From NCBI GenBank assembly GCA_902520385.1, contig CABYOB010000005.1:1-33778 (forward strand): 33,778 nucleotides of DNA, read 5' to 3'. Position numbers and translations under genes: made by a program. A model generated the notes under the pieces. That model did no database searches, was not told the origin of the DNA, and worked only from the letters and a program-made list of their open reading frames with translations. Numbering within the stretch: the stretch's first letter is position 1; every line of letters starts with the position of its first letter. Source of the stretch: an uncultured Bacteroidota bacterium (GTDB lineage Bacteria; Bacteroidota; Bacteroidia; Flavobacteriales; TMED113). This document shows, piece by piece, positions 18,414 through 28,790 of the stretch.

Positions 18414-20162
18414 TTACATTCTATTTGGAACATCAATACCCAACAATCTCATTCCATTTTTTATAACCAAACTTACTTTTTTTGATATTGTTAATCTAAA
18501 ATTTTCATTTCTTGAACCATCTAAAATAGGAACTTTTTGATAAAATTTATTATATGTTTTAGCTAAATGGTAAATATAATTTGCAAGAAATGCAGGATTT
18601 AAAGATTCTTTACATTGTTTTATACAATTAGGAAATTCAATAATAATCTTAATTAAAGCCTTTTCTACACTACCCATTTCTTCAAATGAATTATAACAAT
18701 TTTTAAAATCCTTCTTTTTACTTAAAACAGAGTTTATTCTTGCATAAGTATACTGAATAAAAGGAGCTGTATTACCATTAAAGTCAATTGAATCCTCTGG
18801 ATTAAACATTATGCTTTTTTTAGAGTCAACTTTTAAAATAAAATACTTTAATGCCCCATCTCCTACTATATTTGACAAATCTTTAATTTCCTCATCATTA
18901 AAATCATCGAATTTATTAGATTTTTTAATTAAGTTAAAAGATTCATTTCTCATTTTATCAATTAAATCATCAGCATCAACAACAGTGCCCTCTCTAGATT
19001 TCATTTTACCAGTAGGCAAATCAACCATACCGTATGATAAATGGAAACATTTCTTAGCCCATTGACAACTTAATTTTTCTAAAATTTTAAATAACGTCTG
19101 AAAGTGATAATTTTGCTCATTACCAGTAACATATATCATATTGTCAAAGTTAAAATCTTTATACCTAGAAAAAGCTGTACCTATATCTTGAGTCATATAT
19201 ACTGCTGTACCATCAGATCTTAATAATAATTTTTCATCTAAATTATATTTACTCAAATCAACCCAAACAGAGTTATCTTCCTTACTAAAAAAAATATTTT
19301 TATCTAGAAATTCATTTACTATACGCTTTCCATCTAAATAAGTATCACTTTCATAATAATTTTTATCAAAAACAATCCCTAATTTTTTATATGTTATATC
19401 CATTCCTTCATAAACCCAATTATTCATCATATTCCATAATTTAATAATTTTAGGGTCCTTATTTTCCCATTTAACCAACATCTCTTGAGCTTCAATTAAA
19501 ATATTTGGAATTATATTTTTATCACCTATTTTATTTATTTCCTCCTTTAATTTCTTTTCAAATAAAATATAATACTGACCAACAAAAAAATCACCTTTTA
19601 CTTTTTCAGAAGCGGGCGTTTTACCATTTCCATATTTAAGCCATGCTAACATACTCTTACATATATGAATTCCTCTGTCATTAATAACTTGCACCATTTT
19701 TACATTATGACCACAAGCCTTAAAAATATTGGAAATAGCAAATCCAATTAAATTATTTCTAATATGACCTAAATGAAGAGGTTTATTTGTGTTTGGTGAT
19801 GAAAATTCAACTAATGTAGTTTCAGAATTACTTTTAGATGACAAAAAACCATAATTTTTAGATTCTACAGCCGTTTTAAAAAGATTTGATAAAAATCCAT
19901 CTGATAAATTCAAATTTAAAAACCCTTTAACAATATTAAAAGAATCAATCTCATCAAAATCTTTTAAAATATTTGCTATTTCATTAGCTGTAGTTAATAA
20001 ATCTGTCTTAGAAAAAGATAAAAAAGGGAAAATTATTAACGTAAAGTCACCTTCAAAATCTGATTTTGTTTTAATAATTTGACAAAAATTAGAAGGAATA
20101 TCCACATTATATAAATCATTAATTGATTTTTCTATTTTTTTATTTAAAAAATCTATTGTCAT
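18414..20162 (-). CDS. argS: Arginyl-tRNA synthetase
   Basis: 'SSPNTNKPLHLGHIRNNLIG' (HIGH motif), 'VDLPTGKMKSREGTVVDADDLIDKM', C-terminal DALR-type anticodon-binding region. Confidence 0.96.
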   Translation of the reverse strand: MTIDFLNKKIEKSINDLYNVDIPSNFCQIIKTKSDFEGDFTLIIFPFLSFSKTDLLTTANEIANILKDFDEIDSFNIVKGFLNLNLSDGFLSNLFKTAVESKNYGFLSSKSNSETTLVEFSSPNTNKPLHLGHIRNNLIGFAISNIFKACGHNVKMVQVINDRGIHICKSMLAWLKYGNGKTPASEKVKGDFFVGQYYILFEKKLKEEINKIGDKNIIPNILIEAQEMLVKWENKDPKIIKLWNMMNNWVYEGMDITYKKLGIVFDKNYYESDTYLDGKRIVNEFLDKNIFFSKEDNSVWVDLSKYNLDEKLLLRSDGTAVYMTQDIGTAFSRYKDFNFDNMIYVTGNEQNYHFQTLFKILEKLSCQWAKKCFHLSYGMVDLPTGKMKSREGTVVDADDLIDKMRNESFNLIKKSNKFDDFNDEEIKDLSNIVGDGALKYFILKVDSKKSIMFNPEDSIDFNGNTAPFIQYTYARINSVLSKKKDFKNCYNSFEEMGSVEKALIKIIIEFPNCIKQCKESLNPAFLANYIYHLAKTYNKFYQKVPILDGSRNENFRLTISKKVSLVIKNGMRLLGIDVPNRM

Positions 20163-21094
20163 TACATTTTATTTAAGAAAATTTCCGCCAACATGCATCT
20201 AGCCCCTCCCCCTCCGTATTTTTCAATAGTGTCTAACGGTGAATGTACAATTTTACAAAAGCTATTTATAATTTTTTTCTGATTTTTTGAAAAACAATTA
20301 AAAGCCCTAGAACTCATTATCAGAATATTTTCATCTTTATTATTTTTAACCTCCAAAACATTACCACAAAAATTATTTACTTGATCTAAAGAAATTGTAA
20401 TAATTTTTTTTTTTGTCCTATCTAGAGAGTCAATAATTTTATTTTGTTCATTCTTGCTAGCAACAGACTCAAAACACACTATAGCAAAATTTTCACAAAT
20501 ACTCATCATTACATTAGTGTGGTAAATAACTTTTCTATGATTATAATTCAGGTAAGCAGTAAATACTATAGGTTGGAAATTTATTTTTTTACAAAATTCA
20601 TTTAATAAATCTTGACATGTTCTTTCAGATAACGCAGCATAAACTATTTGATTCACTCTATCTAAAACCATACTACCAGTTCCCTCTAAAAAATTATTAT
20701 TTTTTTCATTGAATTCAGCATCATTAAAAATCTGAGAAAAAGAAAAATTTTCCTTTAAAAAAGCAATTATATCACTTCTTCTTTCAAGCCTTCTATTTTT
20801 TGCAAACATAGAGTGAATAAAAATCTTACCATCTTGATATGTTGAAATCCAATTATTTGGAAAAATAGAATCAGGGGTAATAGGATAAGGAGTATCATTA
20901 AATAAAAAGACATTTATGTTGTTGTTTTTTAAAACATTGAAAAAATTATCGAATTCCACCAAAGCTTTTTGATTTATACTATAATTATTATTACCCAAAC
21001 CATCCCCCTGAAAATAATTATTTATTGAAGTCTCTGGGTTGCCGAAAAATTTATAAGGCCTTATAAGAAATAAATTTGATGTAGACTGCTTCAT
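20162..21094 (-). CDS. CtlX-like citrulline utilization hydrolase / arginine deiminase-superfamily protein
   Basis: Likely start MKQSTSNLFLIRPYKFF at 21094; 'FLEGTGSMVLDR', 'YHTNVMMSI', 'CGNVLEV', C-terminal 'GGGGARCMLAEIFL' with the catalytic-type Cys. Confidence 0.85.
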   Translation of the reverse strand: MKQSTSNLFLIRPYKFFGNPETSINNYFQGDGLGNNNYSINQKALVEFDNFFNVLKNNNINVFLFNDTPYPITPDSIFPNNWISTYQDGKIFIHSMFAKNRRLERRSDIIAFLKENFSFSQIFNDAEFNEKNNNFLEGTGSMVLDRVNQIVYAALSERTCQDLLNEFCKKINFQPIVFTAYLNYNHRKVIYHTNVMMSICENFAIVCFESVASKNEQNKIIDSLDRTKKKIITISLDQVNNFCGNVLEVKNNKDENILIMSSRAFNCFSKNQKKIINSFCKIVHSPLDTIEKYGGGGARCMLAEIFLNKM

Positions 21095-22038
21095 ATTCTT
21101 TTTAAAGGTAAAGTTGAACATCTAAAAAGACCTCCCATTTTAGCAATACTAGAATATTCAACTTCTTCTACTATATATCCTAATTTTAACAAAATATTAT
21201 TTAAAATTTTAAAATTTTTATTTGAGACCACTATATTTTTAGAGATGGAAAACAGATTTGTATTCAAATGAACCATTTGCTCATTAGATATCTCTATTAT
21301 ATTTTTCTTTGAGAATAATTTATTAACTAAATCAATGTCTTTTCTTTTACTAAATGAATCGTAACAAATCAAAATATGACCAAGACCTAATGTCTGAAAA
21401 CAACAATCTAAATGTAAACAATTATCTTCAATAGAAGTGTCTGATTTTTTTAATTCAAAACCATATACCTTTTTGTTAGGAAAAAACTTTTTAAAAAAAT
21501 CAACAGACTTCTTATTTGTTCTTCCAACTTTCTTTGTGGCAAAATCATAATCACTACAAATACCAATAAAAATATAATCATTATATATAATTACGTCACC
21601 ACCCTCTACTCTGATATCATTTGGTAAAAAGACAACTTTTGATTTATCAAAATAAGATAAAATATGATTAATCCCTTCTATTTCCCTTTCTCTATCTTTT
21701 ATGATATTTGATACAAAAAAAACATCATCAATTACAAAACCAATATCTCTTGTAAAAACTTGATTAATTGATTTCAAGTTTTTTGGCCTTAAAACATCTA
21801 CATCATACTTTTCTAAAATTTTTTTAAATGCATTTAATTCTGAAATCAATTGATCCTCCTCAGGAAATGTATTTTGTAATACATGTTTCCTTGTTTGAGG
21901 ATCATAAACATCTTGAATTAAAGGAATTCCTCCTAAATCATTGGCGATTCCTAAAATAACCTTATTTAAGGTGTTAAATTCATTTTTAATAGAAAATTTC
22001 AAAACATAAAATAATTTAAAAGACTCAAAGTTATACAA
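21091..22038 (-). CDS. Arginine deiminase / dimethylarginine dimethylaminohydrolase-superfamily protein
   Basis: 'FTRDIGFVIDD', 'RVEGGDVIIYNDYIFIG', 'CLHLDCCFQTLG', C-terminal 'MGGLFRCSTLPLKR'. The true start may be internal to the listed 5' end. Confidence 0.82.
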   Translation of the reverse strand: MYNFESFKLFYVLKFSIKNEFNTLNKVILGIANDLGGIPLIQDVYDPQTRKHVLQNTFPEEDQLISELNAFKKILEKYDVDVLRPKNLKSINQVFTRDIGFVIDDVFFVSNIIKDREREIEGINHILSYFDKSKVVFLPNDIRVEGGDVIIYNDYIFIGICSDYDFATKKVGRTNKKSVDFFKKFFPNKKVYGFELKKSDTSIEDNCLHLDCCFQTLGLGHILICYDSFSKRKDIDLVNKLFSKKNIIEISNEQMVHLNTNLFSISKNIVVSNKNFKILNNILLKLGYIVEEVEYSSIAKMGGLFRCSTLPLKRI

Positions 22039-22118
22039 AAAGGTTATTAAAGAAAACTAACAGCACATTAGATAAAATAAAATAACTAGATTTATATAAT
22101 TATATACATTATATCAAA

Positions 22119-22898
22119 ATGTCAAATAAAAGTATATTAATTAAAAATAAAGATAAATATGTCTTCTCAATTATTCTTAACTGTGCAGAAAATGGCAATG
22201 CTTTAAATCAAAATTTAATTACAGAGCTAATAAATGCTTTTGAGAATTTATCTAAAAATAAATTATGTAGAGTTATCATTTTAGAATCTTCATCAAAAAT
22301 ATTTTGTGCTGGAGCTGATTTAAAAGAATTAAAAGAAATGCAAAATAATTCTTATGAAAAAAATTTAAAAGACTCTAAAAACTTAATGGCACTTTTTAAG
22401 AAAATATTATCAATTAAAAAACTAGTTATTGCTAAAGTGAATGGAGCAGCTATTGCTGGTGGATGTGGGCTAGCAACTGCATGTGATGTTATTTTCGGGA
22501 CTGAAAAAGCAAAATTTGGGTATTCAGAAGTTAAAATTGGTTTTGTTCCCGCTTTAGTTAGTACATTTCTTTCAAAAAGAGTAAATGATTTTATAAGTAA
22601 AGAGTTACTCTTAACTGGCGAAATATTAGATTCTAAAAAAGCACATAAAATAAATCTTATCAACTATAATGTTAAATCAGAAAAAGTTGACAAAGAAGTA
22701 GAATTATATATTAAAAGATTTTTAAAAAATTCCTCACCCCAATCTGTTTCCGAAACAAAAAACATGCTTTATAATTTTTTTGAATTTGAAAAAAAAATGA
22801 ATTTAGCATGTGAAATAAATGCGAGATCAAGAAAAAATACTGATTGTCTATTAGGAATTAAACGTTTTTTAAATAAAGAAAAAAATTTTTGGAATTAG
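22119..22898 (+). CDS. Enoyl-CoA hydratase/isomerase family (methylglutaconyl-CoA hydratase-like)
   Basis: 'FCAGADLKELKEM', 'VIAKVNGAAIAGGCGLATACDVIFGTEKAKFGYSEVKIGFVPA'. Confidence 0.9.
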   Translation: MSNKSILIKNKDKYVFSIILNCAENGNALNQNLITELINAFENLSKNKLCRVIILESSSKIFCAGADLKELKEMQNNSYEKNLKDSKNLMALFKKILSIKKLVIAKVNGAAIAGGCGLATACDVIFGTEKAKFGYSEVKIGFVPALVSTFLSKRVNDFISKELLLTGEILDSKKAHKINLINYNVKSEKVDKEVELYIKRFLKNSSPQSVSETKNMLYNFFEFEKKMNLACEINARSRKNTDCLLGIKRFLNKEKNFWN

Positions 22899-25130
22899 AT
22901 GACTAAACAATTAAAACTAAAATTAAGTAATGCGCAAGGACAAAAGAAAATCATACTTGGTTTAATATTACTTTTAATCTCTATTTTTTTAATTATATCA
23001 TTCAATTCATTTTGGTTAAATTGGAAAGCAGATTATGATCAACTTCAATCAGGCTGGGACTATTCAACTCAAGCAAAAAACCTACTTGGATGGATTGGAT
23101 CTTACTTATCATATTTTTTTATATCAAATTTAGGTATTAATGCTTATGGTATCGTCGTAATTTTATTTTCTGCATCAATAAAATTAATATTCAATTTAAA
23201 ATTTAATTTTTATTACTTCTTTCAAAAAAGTACGTTGTTGATTATATGGGGAATGATTTTTTTAGGCATGCTGAATTTACAACTAGAACCAAAAGGAGCC
23301 GGAGGTATAATTGGTCAAAACATTAATGAAAACCTAAATACATTAATTGGAAATTTAGGAGTTATTATGATTTTAACTGCTTGGTTTATTATATGGGCTG
23401 TTTCTACTTTTAAAATTTCCCATTTTAAAATAAATAATCGATTATTTTCTTTTAAAAAAAACAATAAAAATAAAAATGAAATAATAAATAATCAAACCAA
23501 AAAAAATATTTCAGAAAAAATTGAAGTTAAAAAATCTGACGAATCCCACATAAATAAAATTAATGAACCAAGACTTGAAATTAAAAAAGTCAAAGATGAA
23601 AAGATAACAACTGAATCTATTCAAAGTTTTGACCCCAGATTAGAATTAAAAAATTATATCTTTCCAACTTTAGAAGTTCTAAAGCAATATGATAATGAAA
23701 TAGTAATAAATGAAAATGAATTAGAGCAAAATAAAAAAATAATAATAGAAACTCTTTTGCATTTTAAAATTGAAATTACTGCAATGAATGCTGAGGTTGG
23801 GCCAACAATTACACTATATGAAATAGTACCTAAAGAAGGCATAAAAATATCCAAAATAAAAAATCTAGAAGACGATATTGCCTTAAGAATTAAAGCAACT
23901 GGAGTTAGAATTATTGCTCCATTACCTGGAAAAGGAACTGTAGGTATAGAGGTGCCAAATCAAAATCCAAGTATAGTATCAATGAAATCTGTTATTTCAT
24001 CAGATAAATTTCAAAAAAACTCATTTGAACTTCCAATTGCTATTGGAAAGACTATTTCTAATGAAACATTTATTGCAGATCTAGCTAAAATGCCTCATTT
24101 ATTAATGGCTGGTGCAACAGGGCAGGGAAAATCTGTTGGTTTAAATGCTATTATTTGTTCTATATTATTTAAGAAGCATCCATCAGAAGTAAAATTTGTA
24201 TTAATAGATCCAAAAAAAGTAGAATTAACTTTATACAATAAAATTGAAAAACACTTTCTAGCTAAACTACCAAATAATGATGATGCAATTATTACTAATA
24301 CTAAAGAAGTAATTACTACACTAAAAGCCTTATGCCTTGAAATGGACAATAGATATGATCTTTTAAAATCCGCAAGTGTTAGAAACATAATAGAATATAA
24401 TGAGAAATTCAAATCACGTAAATTAAATCCAAAAAATGGACACAAGTATTTACCATATATAATTTTAGTAATTGATGAGTTTGCTGACTTAATTATGACT
24501 GCAGGCAAAGAAATAGAAATTCCGTTAGCTAGATTAGCTCAACTAGCAAGAGCAATTGGCATCCATCTAATAATAGCTACTCAAAGACCTACTACGAATA
24601 TCATCACTGGCACAATAAAAGCAAACTTTCCTGTAAGAATTGCATTTAGAGTTTCTCAAAGTATAGACAGTAAAACTATTTTAGATACTAGCGGGGCTAA
24701 TCAACTAATTGGAAGAGGTGATATGTTAATTTCTACAGGAAATGATTTATTAAGAATACAATGTGCATTTATAGACACGCCAGAAGTAGAAAAAATCACA
24801 TCATTTATTGAAGAACAAAAGGTGTATCCAAAAAGATACGATCTCCCTGAATATTCTAATTCAAATGACAAAAAAAGCATTTCAAATACAGGGGGTGAAA
24901 AAGATGAGTTTTTTGAAGATGCTGCAAGGCTAGTAGTTATACAACAACAAGGCTCTACATCTATGTTACAAAGAAAAATGAAATTAGGTTATAACAGAGC
25001 AGGAAGAATCATGGATGAACTTGAAATGGTAGGTATAGTTGGTAAATCTGATGGCAGTAGATCCAGAGAAGTTTTAATTAAATCAGAAGAGGAATTAATA
25101 GATTTATTAAAAAAAATGAAAAATGTTTAA
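22899..25130 (+). CDS. ftsK: DNA translocase FtsK/SpoIIIE
   Basis: N-terminal TM helices; 'PHLLMAGATGQGKSVGLNAII' Walker A; 'YIILVIDEFADLIM'; 'HLIIATQRPTTNIITGTIKANFPVRIAFRV'; C-terminal winged-helix gamma domain 'QQQGSTSMLQRKMKLGYNRAGRIMDELE'. Confidence 0.97.
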   Translation: MTKQLKLKLSNAQGQKKIILGLILLLISIFLIISFNSFWLNWKADYDQLQSGWDYSTQAKNLLGWIGSYLSYFFISNLGINAYGIVVILFSASIKLIFNLKFNFYYFFQKSTLLIIWGMIFLGMLNLQLEPKGAGGIIGQNINENLNTLIGNLGVIMILTAWFIIWAVSTFKISHFKINNRLFSFKKNNKNKNEIINNQTKKNISEKIEVKKSDESHINKINEPRLEIKKVKDEKITTESIQSFDPRLELKNYIFPTLEVLKQYDNEIVINENELEQNKKIIIETLLHFKIEITAMNAEVGPTITLYEIVPKEGIKISKIKNLEDDIALRIKATGVRIIAPLPGKGTVGIEVPNQNPSIVSMKSVISSDKFQKNSFELPIAIGKTISNETFIADLAKMPHLLMAGATGQGKSVGLNAIICSILFKKHPSEVKFVLIDPKKVELTLYNKIEKHFLAKLPNNDDAIITNTKEVITTLKALCLEMDNRYDLLKSASVRNIIEYNEKFKSRKLNPKNGHKYLPYIILVIDEFADLIMTAGKEIEIPLARLAQLARAIGIHLIIATQRPTTNIITGTIKANFPVRIAFRVSQSIDSKTILDTSGANQLIGRGDMLISTGNDLLRIQCAFIDTPEVEKITSFIEEQKVYPKRYDLPEYSNSNDKKSISNTGGEKDEFFEDAARLVVIQQQGSTSMLQRKMKLGYNRAGRIMDELEMVGIVGKSDGSRSREVLIKSEEELIDLLKKMKNV

Positions 25131-25779
25131 AATAATATTAATTTTTATTTTCTCTACTTTATTTTCTTATTCTCAAAAAAAAGAAATAAAAAAAGAAAAA
25201 AAAATTGTATTGGATTATCTTAATTCTAAATTTTGTGAAAATCCATTTTCAATACAAACAAAAAAAGAATTTGATTATGAAATGAAAATTATAAAAAAAA
25301 AAAATCAACTTTATTTTGAGTTTGTACAAAAAAATTATAAAAATGAAATAAAAAGTAATGGTGAAATTATATTAAAACTAGATCATAAACATGAAGAATT
25401 AGAAATATATTCTTTAACAGAAAAAGAAAAAGAAAAATGTTTTTTTTATTCAAAATTTATTAAAGAATTTCATATTGAGGATATTAAAAAAAATAAACAA
25501 AACAACGGATACTTCGTCTCTGGAAAAATTGAAAAATTAAATTTAAATATAGAGCTTGAAATAAAATATCCTTTAAACAATAAAGAGGATAAAGTTTTAT
25601 ATAAAATATCAAGTGAAAAAAACAAAAAACTTAATGATAATGAAAAAAAACAAGAAATTATCTTTTACGAAAAAGATGAATTTGAAAATAATTTTAAAGA
25701 ACTTTTCTTATACGAAAACTTTAACATTAAATCATTAAAAGAAAAATATAATACTTGGGAAATTATTGATTTTCGTTAG
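25123..25779 (+). CDS. LolA-like outer-membrane lipoprotein carrier
   Basis: Signal peptide; beta-rich, Lys-rich ~218 aa; position directly after ftsK as commonly seen in Bacteroidota. Confidence 0.6.
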   Translation: MFKIILIFIFSTLFSYSQKKEIKKEKKIVLDYLNSKFCENPFSIQTKKEFDYEMKIIKKKNQLYFEFVQKNYKNEIKSNGEIILKLDHKHEELEIYSLTEKEKEKCFFYSKFIKEFHIEDIKKNKQNNGYFVSGKIEKLNLNIELEIKYPLNNKEDKVLYKISSEKNKKLNDNEKKQEIIFYEKDEFENNFKELFLYENFNIKSLKEKYNTWEIIDFR

Positions 25780-27235
25780 TTTCTAACATTTCAACTATAC
25801 TATGCTTTTCATATTTCCACAATTTAAATGCTTCATTTCTATATATATTATTTTCTTTTAATACAAAATTATAATAAGTTCCAAAAAGACTTTTTTCTGA
25901 AGAAATTAAATTACCAAAAAAATTATTTAAAAAATACAGCCCACATTTATAACCCTGGTAAACATACTTGTTTTGCGGATGAATTGAAAAATATTCATAA
26001 AAAGATTTTATAAAATCACTTTTATCAAAAAAAGGTTTACTTTCACTAAAAAAACGCACATTCAAATCATATAATTCTGAGTGAGGAATTAATGAAAAAT
26101 CTAAAATATCATCACTGCAAAAAACAACCATAGAACCATCTTTTAAAGCATGAAGCCTAGAAATAATATCAGAAACAAAAACAGGATCATTGGATGGTAT
26201 GAAAAAAATACCAGAAAGTGAGTTGATTTCCTCATCAGTCATGAATTCAGAAATAGTTGGTGTGTCAATTTCATAATAAACCACATTACTTTTCCACTCT
26301 TTCAAATGATCAGAAATTATTTTCCTTTCTTTTTTTTCATCTTCTTTTAAAAAAATAGAAACACTATTGGAACTCAACTCTTTAATAAATCTATTATAGA
26401 TATAATTAGCAGTGTATGATATTTTTTCAACTCTATCAGATTCAAAAAAAAATATTTTATTTTGATTATAGTCCTTATTTATTGAGTTAGATTGAAGAGG
26501 AGAAACTAAGGTGATATTTGAATTTGTAATTTTATTGGATATAAAATCAAAATTTTCTTGATATAACGGTCCGAAAATAATGTCCATTGAATTTAAATCA
26601 TTATAAGTTAACATGTTTTTTAAAGTATCAATACTATGATAAGTATCAAAAACATTAAGGTTTAATTTTAGATTAGTGTCATCAAAAAACTCATTAAAAG
26701 AAAATAATAAACCAGAGTAAAAATCTAAAGAAATTCTAGATTCTCTATGAAAGTTTGTTTTTTTTATTTTATCGAAAGGGTAGCTAGATATAATTGAGTC
26801 AGTTGAATTTGAAAAAAAAGGAAGTAGAATAGAAATATTAACAATTGTATCTTTTCTTTCGGAAATTAAAGTATCATTCAATGAATTTAAAATTAAATCA
26901 GGAACAACAGAAAAGTCATTTAAATCTTCCTTAAGAAATAAAGAATCTATGTTTGAAATTGTATCGCCTACAAGATTATTAACAAACAGATTCTGATCTT
27001 TAATGAAAATTTTAATTTCTAATACTTCAGGACAATCACTTAGAAACTTACATTTTTTTAATTCTGGATTTAATTTAATAATTTTTCTTTTTGATATTCC
27101 ATATTTTAATTTTAAACTATGATATGTGTCATCATCTGAAATATAATGAATAATAAAATCACTACTAGTTTTAATTTCTTGTTTTTGAGAAAAAATAAAG
27201 AATGGAAAAGTTAAAAATAATAAGAAATGTTTCAT
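25763..27235 (-). CDS. LysM-domain and periplasmic-binding-protein-like (PBP1-type) secreted protein
   Basis: Signal peptide; LysM 'IHYISDDDTYHSLKLKYGISKRKIIKLNPEL'; 'VNISILLPFFSN...LDFYSGLLFSFNEF...DIIFGPLYQENFDFISNKI' PBP1 fold. Confidence 0.8.
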   Translation of the reverse strand: MKHFLLFLTFPFFIFSQKQEIKTSSDFIIHYISDDDTYHSLKLKYGISKRKIIKLNPELKKCKFLSDCPEVLEIKIFIKDQNLFVNNLVGDTISNIDSLFLKEDLNDFSVVPDLILNSLNDTLISERKDTIVNISILLPFFSNSTDSIISSYPFDKIKKTNFHRESRISLDFYSGLLFSFNEFFDDTNLKLNLNVFDTYHSIDTLKNMLTYNDLNSMDIIFGPLYQENFDFISNKITNSNITLVSPLQSNSINKDYNQNKIFFFESDRVEKISYTANYIYNRFIKELSSNSVSIFLKEDEKKERKIISDHLKEWKSNVVYYEIDTPTISEFMTDEEINSLSGIFFIPSNDPVFVSDIISRLHALKDGSMVVFCSDDILDFSLIPHSELYDLNVRFFSESKPFFDKSDFIKSFYEYFSIHPQNKYVYQGYKCGLYFLNNFFGNLISSEKSLFGTYYNFVLKENNIYRNEAFKLWKYEKHSIVEMLETNENQ

Positions 27236-27244
27236 AGACTTTAA

Positions 27245-28771
27245 TTATTCCCACTCAATGGTAGCTGGGGGTTTTGAGCTAATATCGTAGACCACCCTAT
27301 TAACTCCTTTAACTTTATTAATTATTTTATTGGAAACAGTAGATAAAAAATTAGCTGGAAGATGAGCCCAATCAGCAGTCATGCCGTCAGTTGAAGTTAC
27401 GGCTCTTAATGAAACTACATTTTCATATGTTCTCTCATCTCCCATAACACCGACAGTTTTAATAGGGAGGAACATTGCACCAGCTTGCCATACGTCATTG
27501 TAAAGCTTATAGTCAATTAAAGATTTGATGAAAATATGATCAACTTCTCTCAAAATTTCCAAATTTTTTCTATTTACTTCTCCAATAATTCTTATTGCAA
27601 GTCCAGGTCCAGGAAAAGGATGTCTGTCAAGAATTCCTTTAGCTAATCCCAAATTTGCCCCAACTTTTCTTACTTCATCTTTAAAAATTTCTCTTAATGG
27701 CTCAATAACTTTTAAATCCATTTTCTCTGGTAATCCACCAACATTGTGATGTGATTTAATTTTAGCTGAAGGACCGCCAGTTGCAGAAATAGACTCAATG
27801 ACATCAGGATAAACTGTTCCTTGACCAAGCCATTTTACTCCACCAATTTTCTTAGCTTCTTGTTCAAAAATCTCTACAAATTTATTTCCAATAATTTTTC
27901 TTTTTAATTCTGGATCTGAAACTCCACTTAATGCATCTATAAAATTTTTTTTAGAATCTATTCCTTGAATATTTAACCCTATAGATTTATATGAATTTAA
28001 AACGTCATTAAATTCATTTTTCCTTAAAAGACCATTATTAATGAAAAAACAAAATAAATTGTCACCAATTGCCTTATTTAACAAAAGTGCTGCAACACTA
28101 GAGTCAACTCCGCCTGACAAACCTAACAGAACTTTATCATCACCAACCTTAGTCTTAATATCAAGGATAGATTTATTAATAAATGAATCCATATTCCATG
28201 ACTTTACGCATTTACAAATTTTAGTTAAAAAATTATCTAATATTTTTACCCCATCAGTAGTATGATAAACCTCAGGATGGAATTGAAGACCAAATGTGTT
28301 TTCATTATTAAGAGAAAAACCAGCTATTTTCACGTCTTCAGTACTTGCAATCACTTTGGATTTACTAGAAATACTTGAAATTGTATCTCCATGAGACATC
28401 CAAACTTGTGAGTTTAAATTAACATCACTCATTAAAGAAAAACCATCAACAAAATTTAATTTTGCTCTACCGTATTCTCTAATTTCAGATTTCAAAATCT
28501 CGCCATTTTCTTGATCTGCTAACAATTGAGCGCCATAGCAAAGACCTAAAACAGGAACCTTTTTTCTAATTTTTAAAGTGTTTATTTTAGGAGAATTAGG
28601 ATCAGTAACTGAACATGGACCACCAGATAATATAACTCCCTTAGTTTGAGAATCAATATCTGAAAAACTAGAGAAAGGAATAATTTCTGAGAAAACAGAT
28701 AATTCTCTAATTCTTCTAGCAATAAGTTGTGTATATTGAGAGCCAAAATCAACAATTACAATTTTTTCCAT
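27245..28771 (-). CDS. guaA: GMP synthase (glutamine-hydrolysing)
   Basis: 'VIVDFGSQYTQLIARRIREL', 'GLCYGAQLL', 'GLQFHPEVYHT', 'LLGLSGGVDSSVAALLL', 'KSHHNVGGLPEKM', C-terminal 'RVVYDISSKPPATIEWE'. Confidence 0.98.
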   Translation of the reverse strand: MEKIVIVDFGSQYTQLIARRIRELSVFSEIIPFSSFSDIDSQTKGVILSGGPCSVTDPNSPKINTLKIRKKVPVLGLCYGAQLLADQENGEILKSEIREYGRAKLNFVDGFSLMSDVNLNSQVWMSHGDTISSISSKSKVIASTEDVKIAGFSLNNENTFGLQFHPEVYHTTDGVKILDNFLTKICKCVKSWNMDSFINKSILDIKTKVGDDKVLLGLSGGVDSSVAALLLNKAIGDNLFCFFINNGLLRKNEFNDVLNSYKSIGLNIQGIDSKKNFIDALSGVSDPELKRKIIGNKFVEIFEQEAKKIGGVKWLGQGTVYPDVIESISATGGPSAKIKSHHNVGGLPEKMDLKVIEPLREIFKDEVRKVGANLGLAKGILDRHPFPGPGLAIRIIGEVNRKNLEILREVDHIFIKSLIDYKLYNDVWQAGAMFLPIKTVGVMGDERTYENVVSLRAVTSTDGMTADWAHLPANFLSTVSNKIINKVKGVNRVVYDISSKPPATIEWE

Positions 28772-28790
28772 ATACTAAATGTAGTATTAA

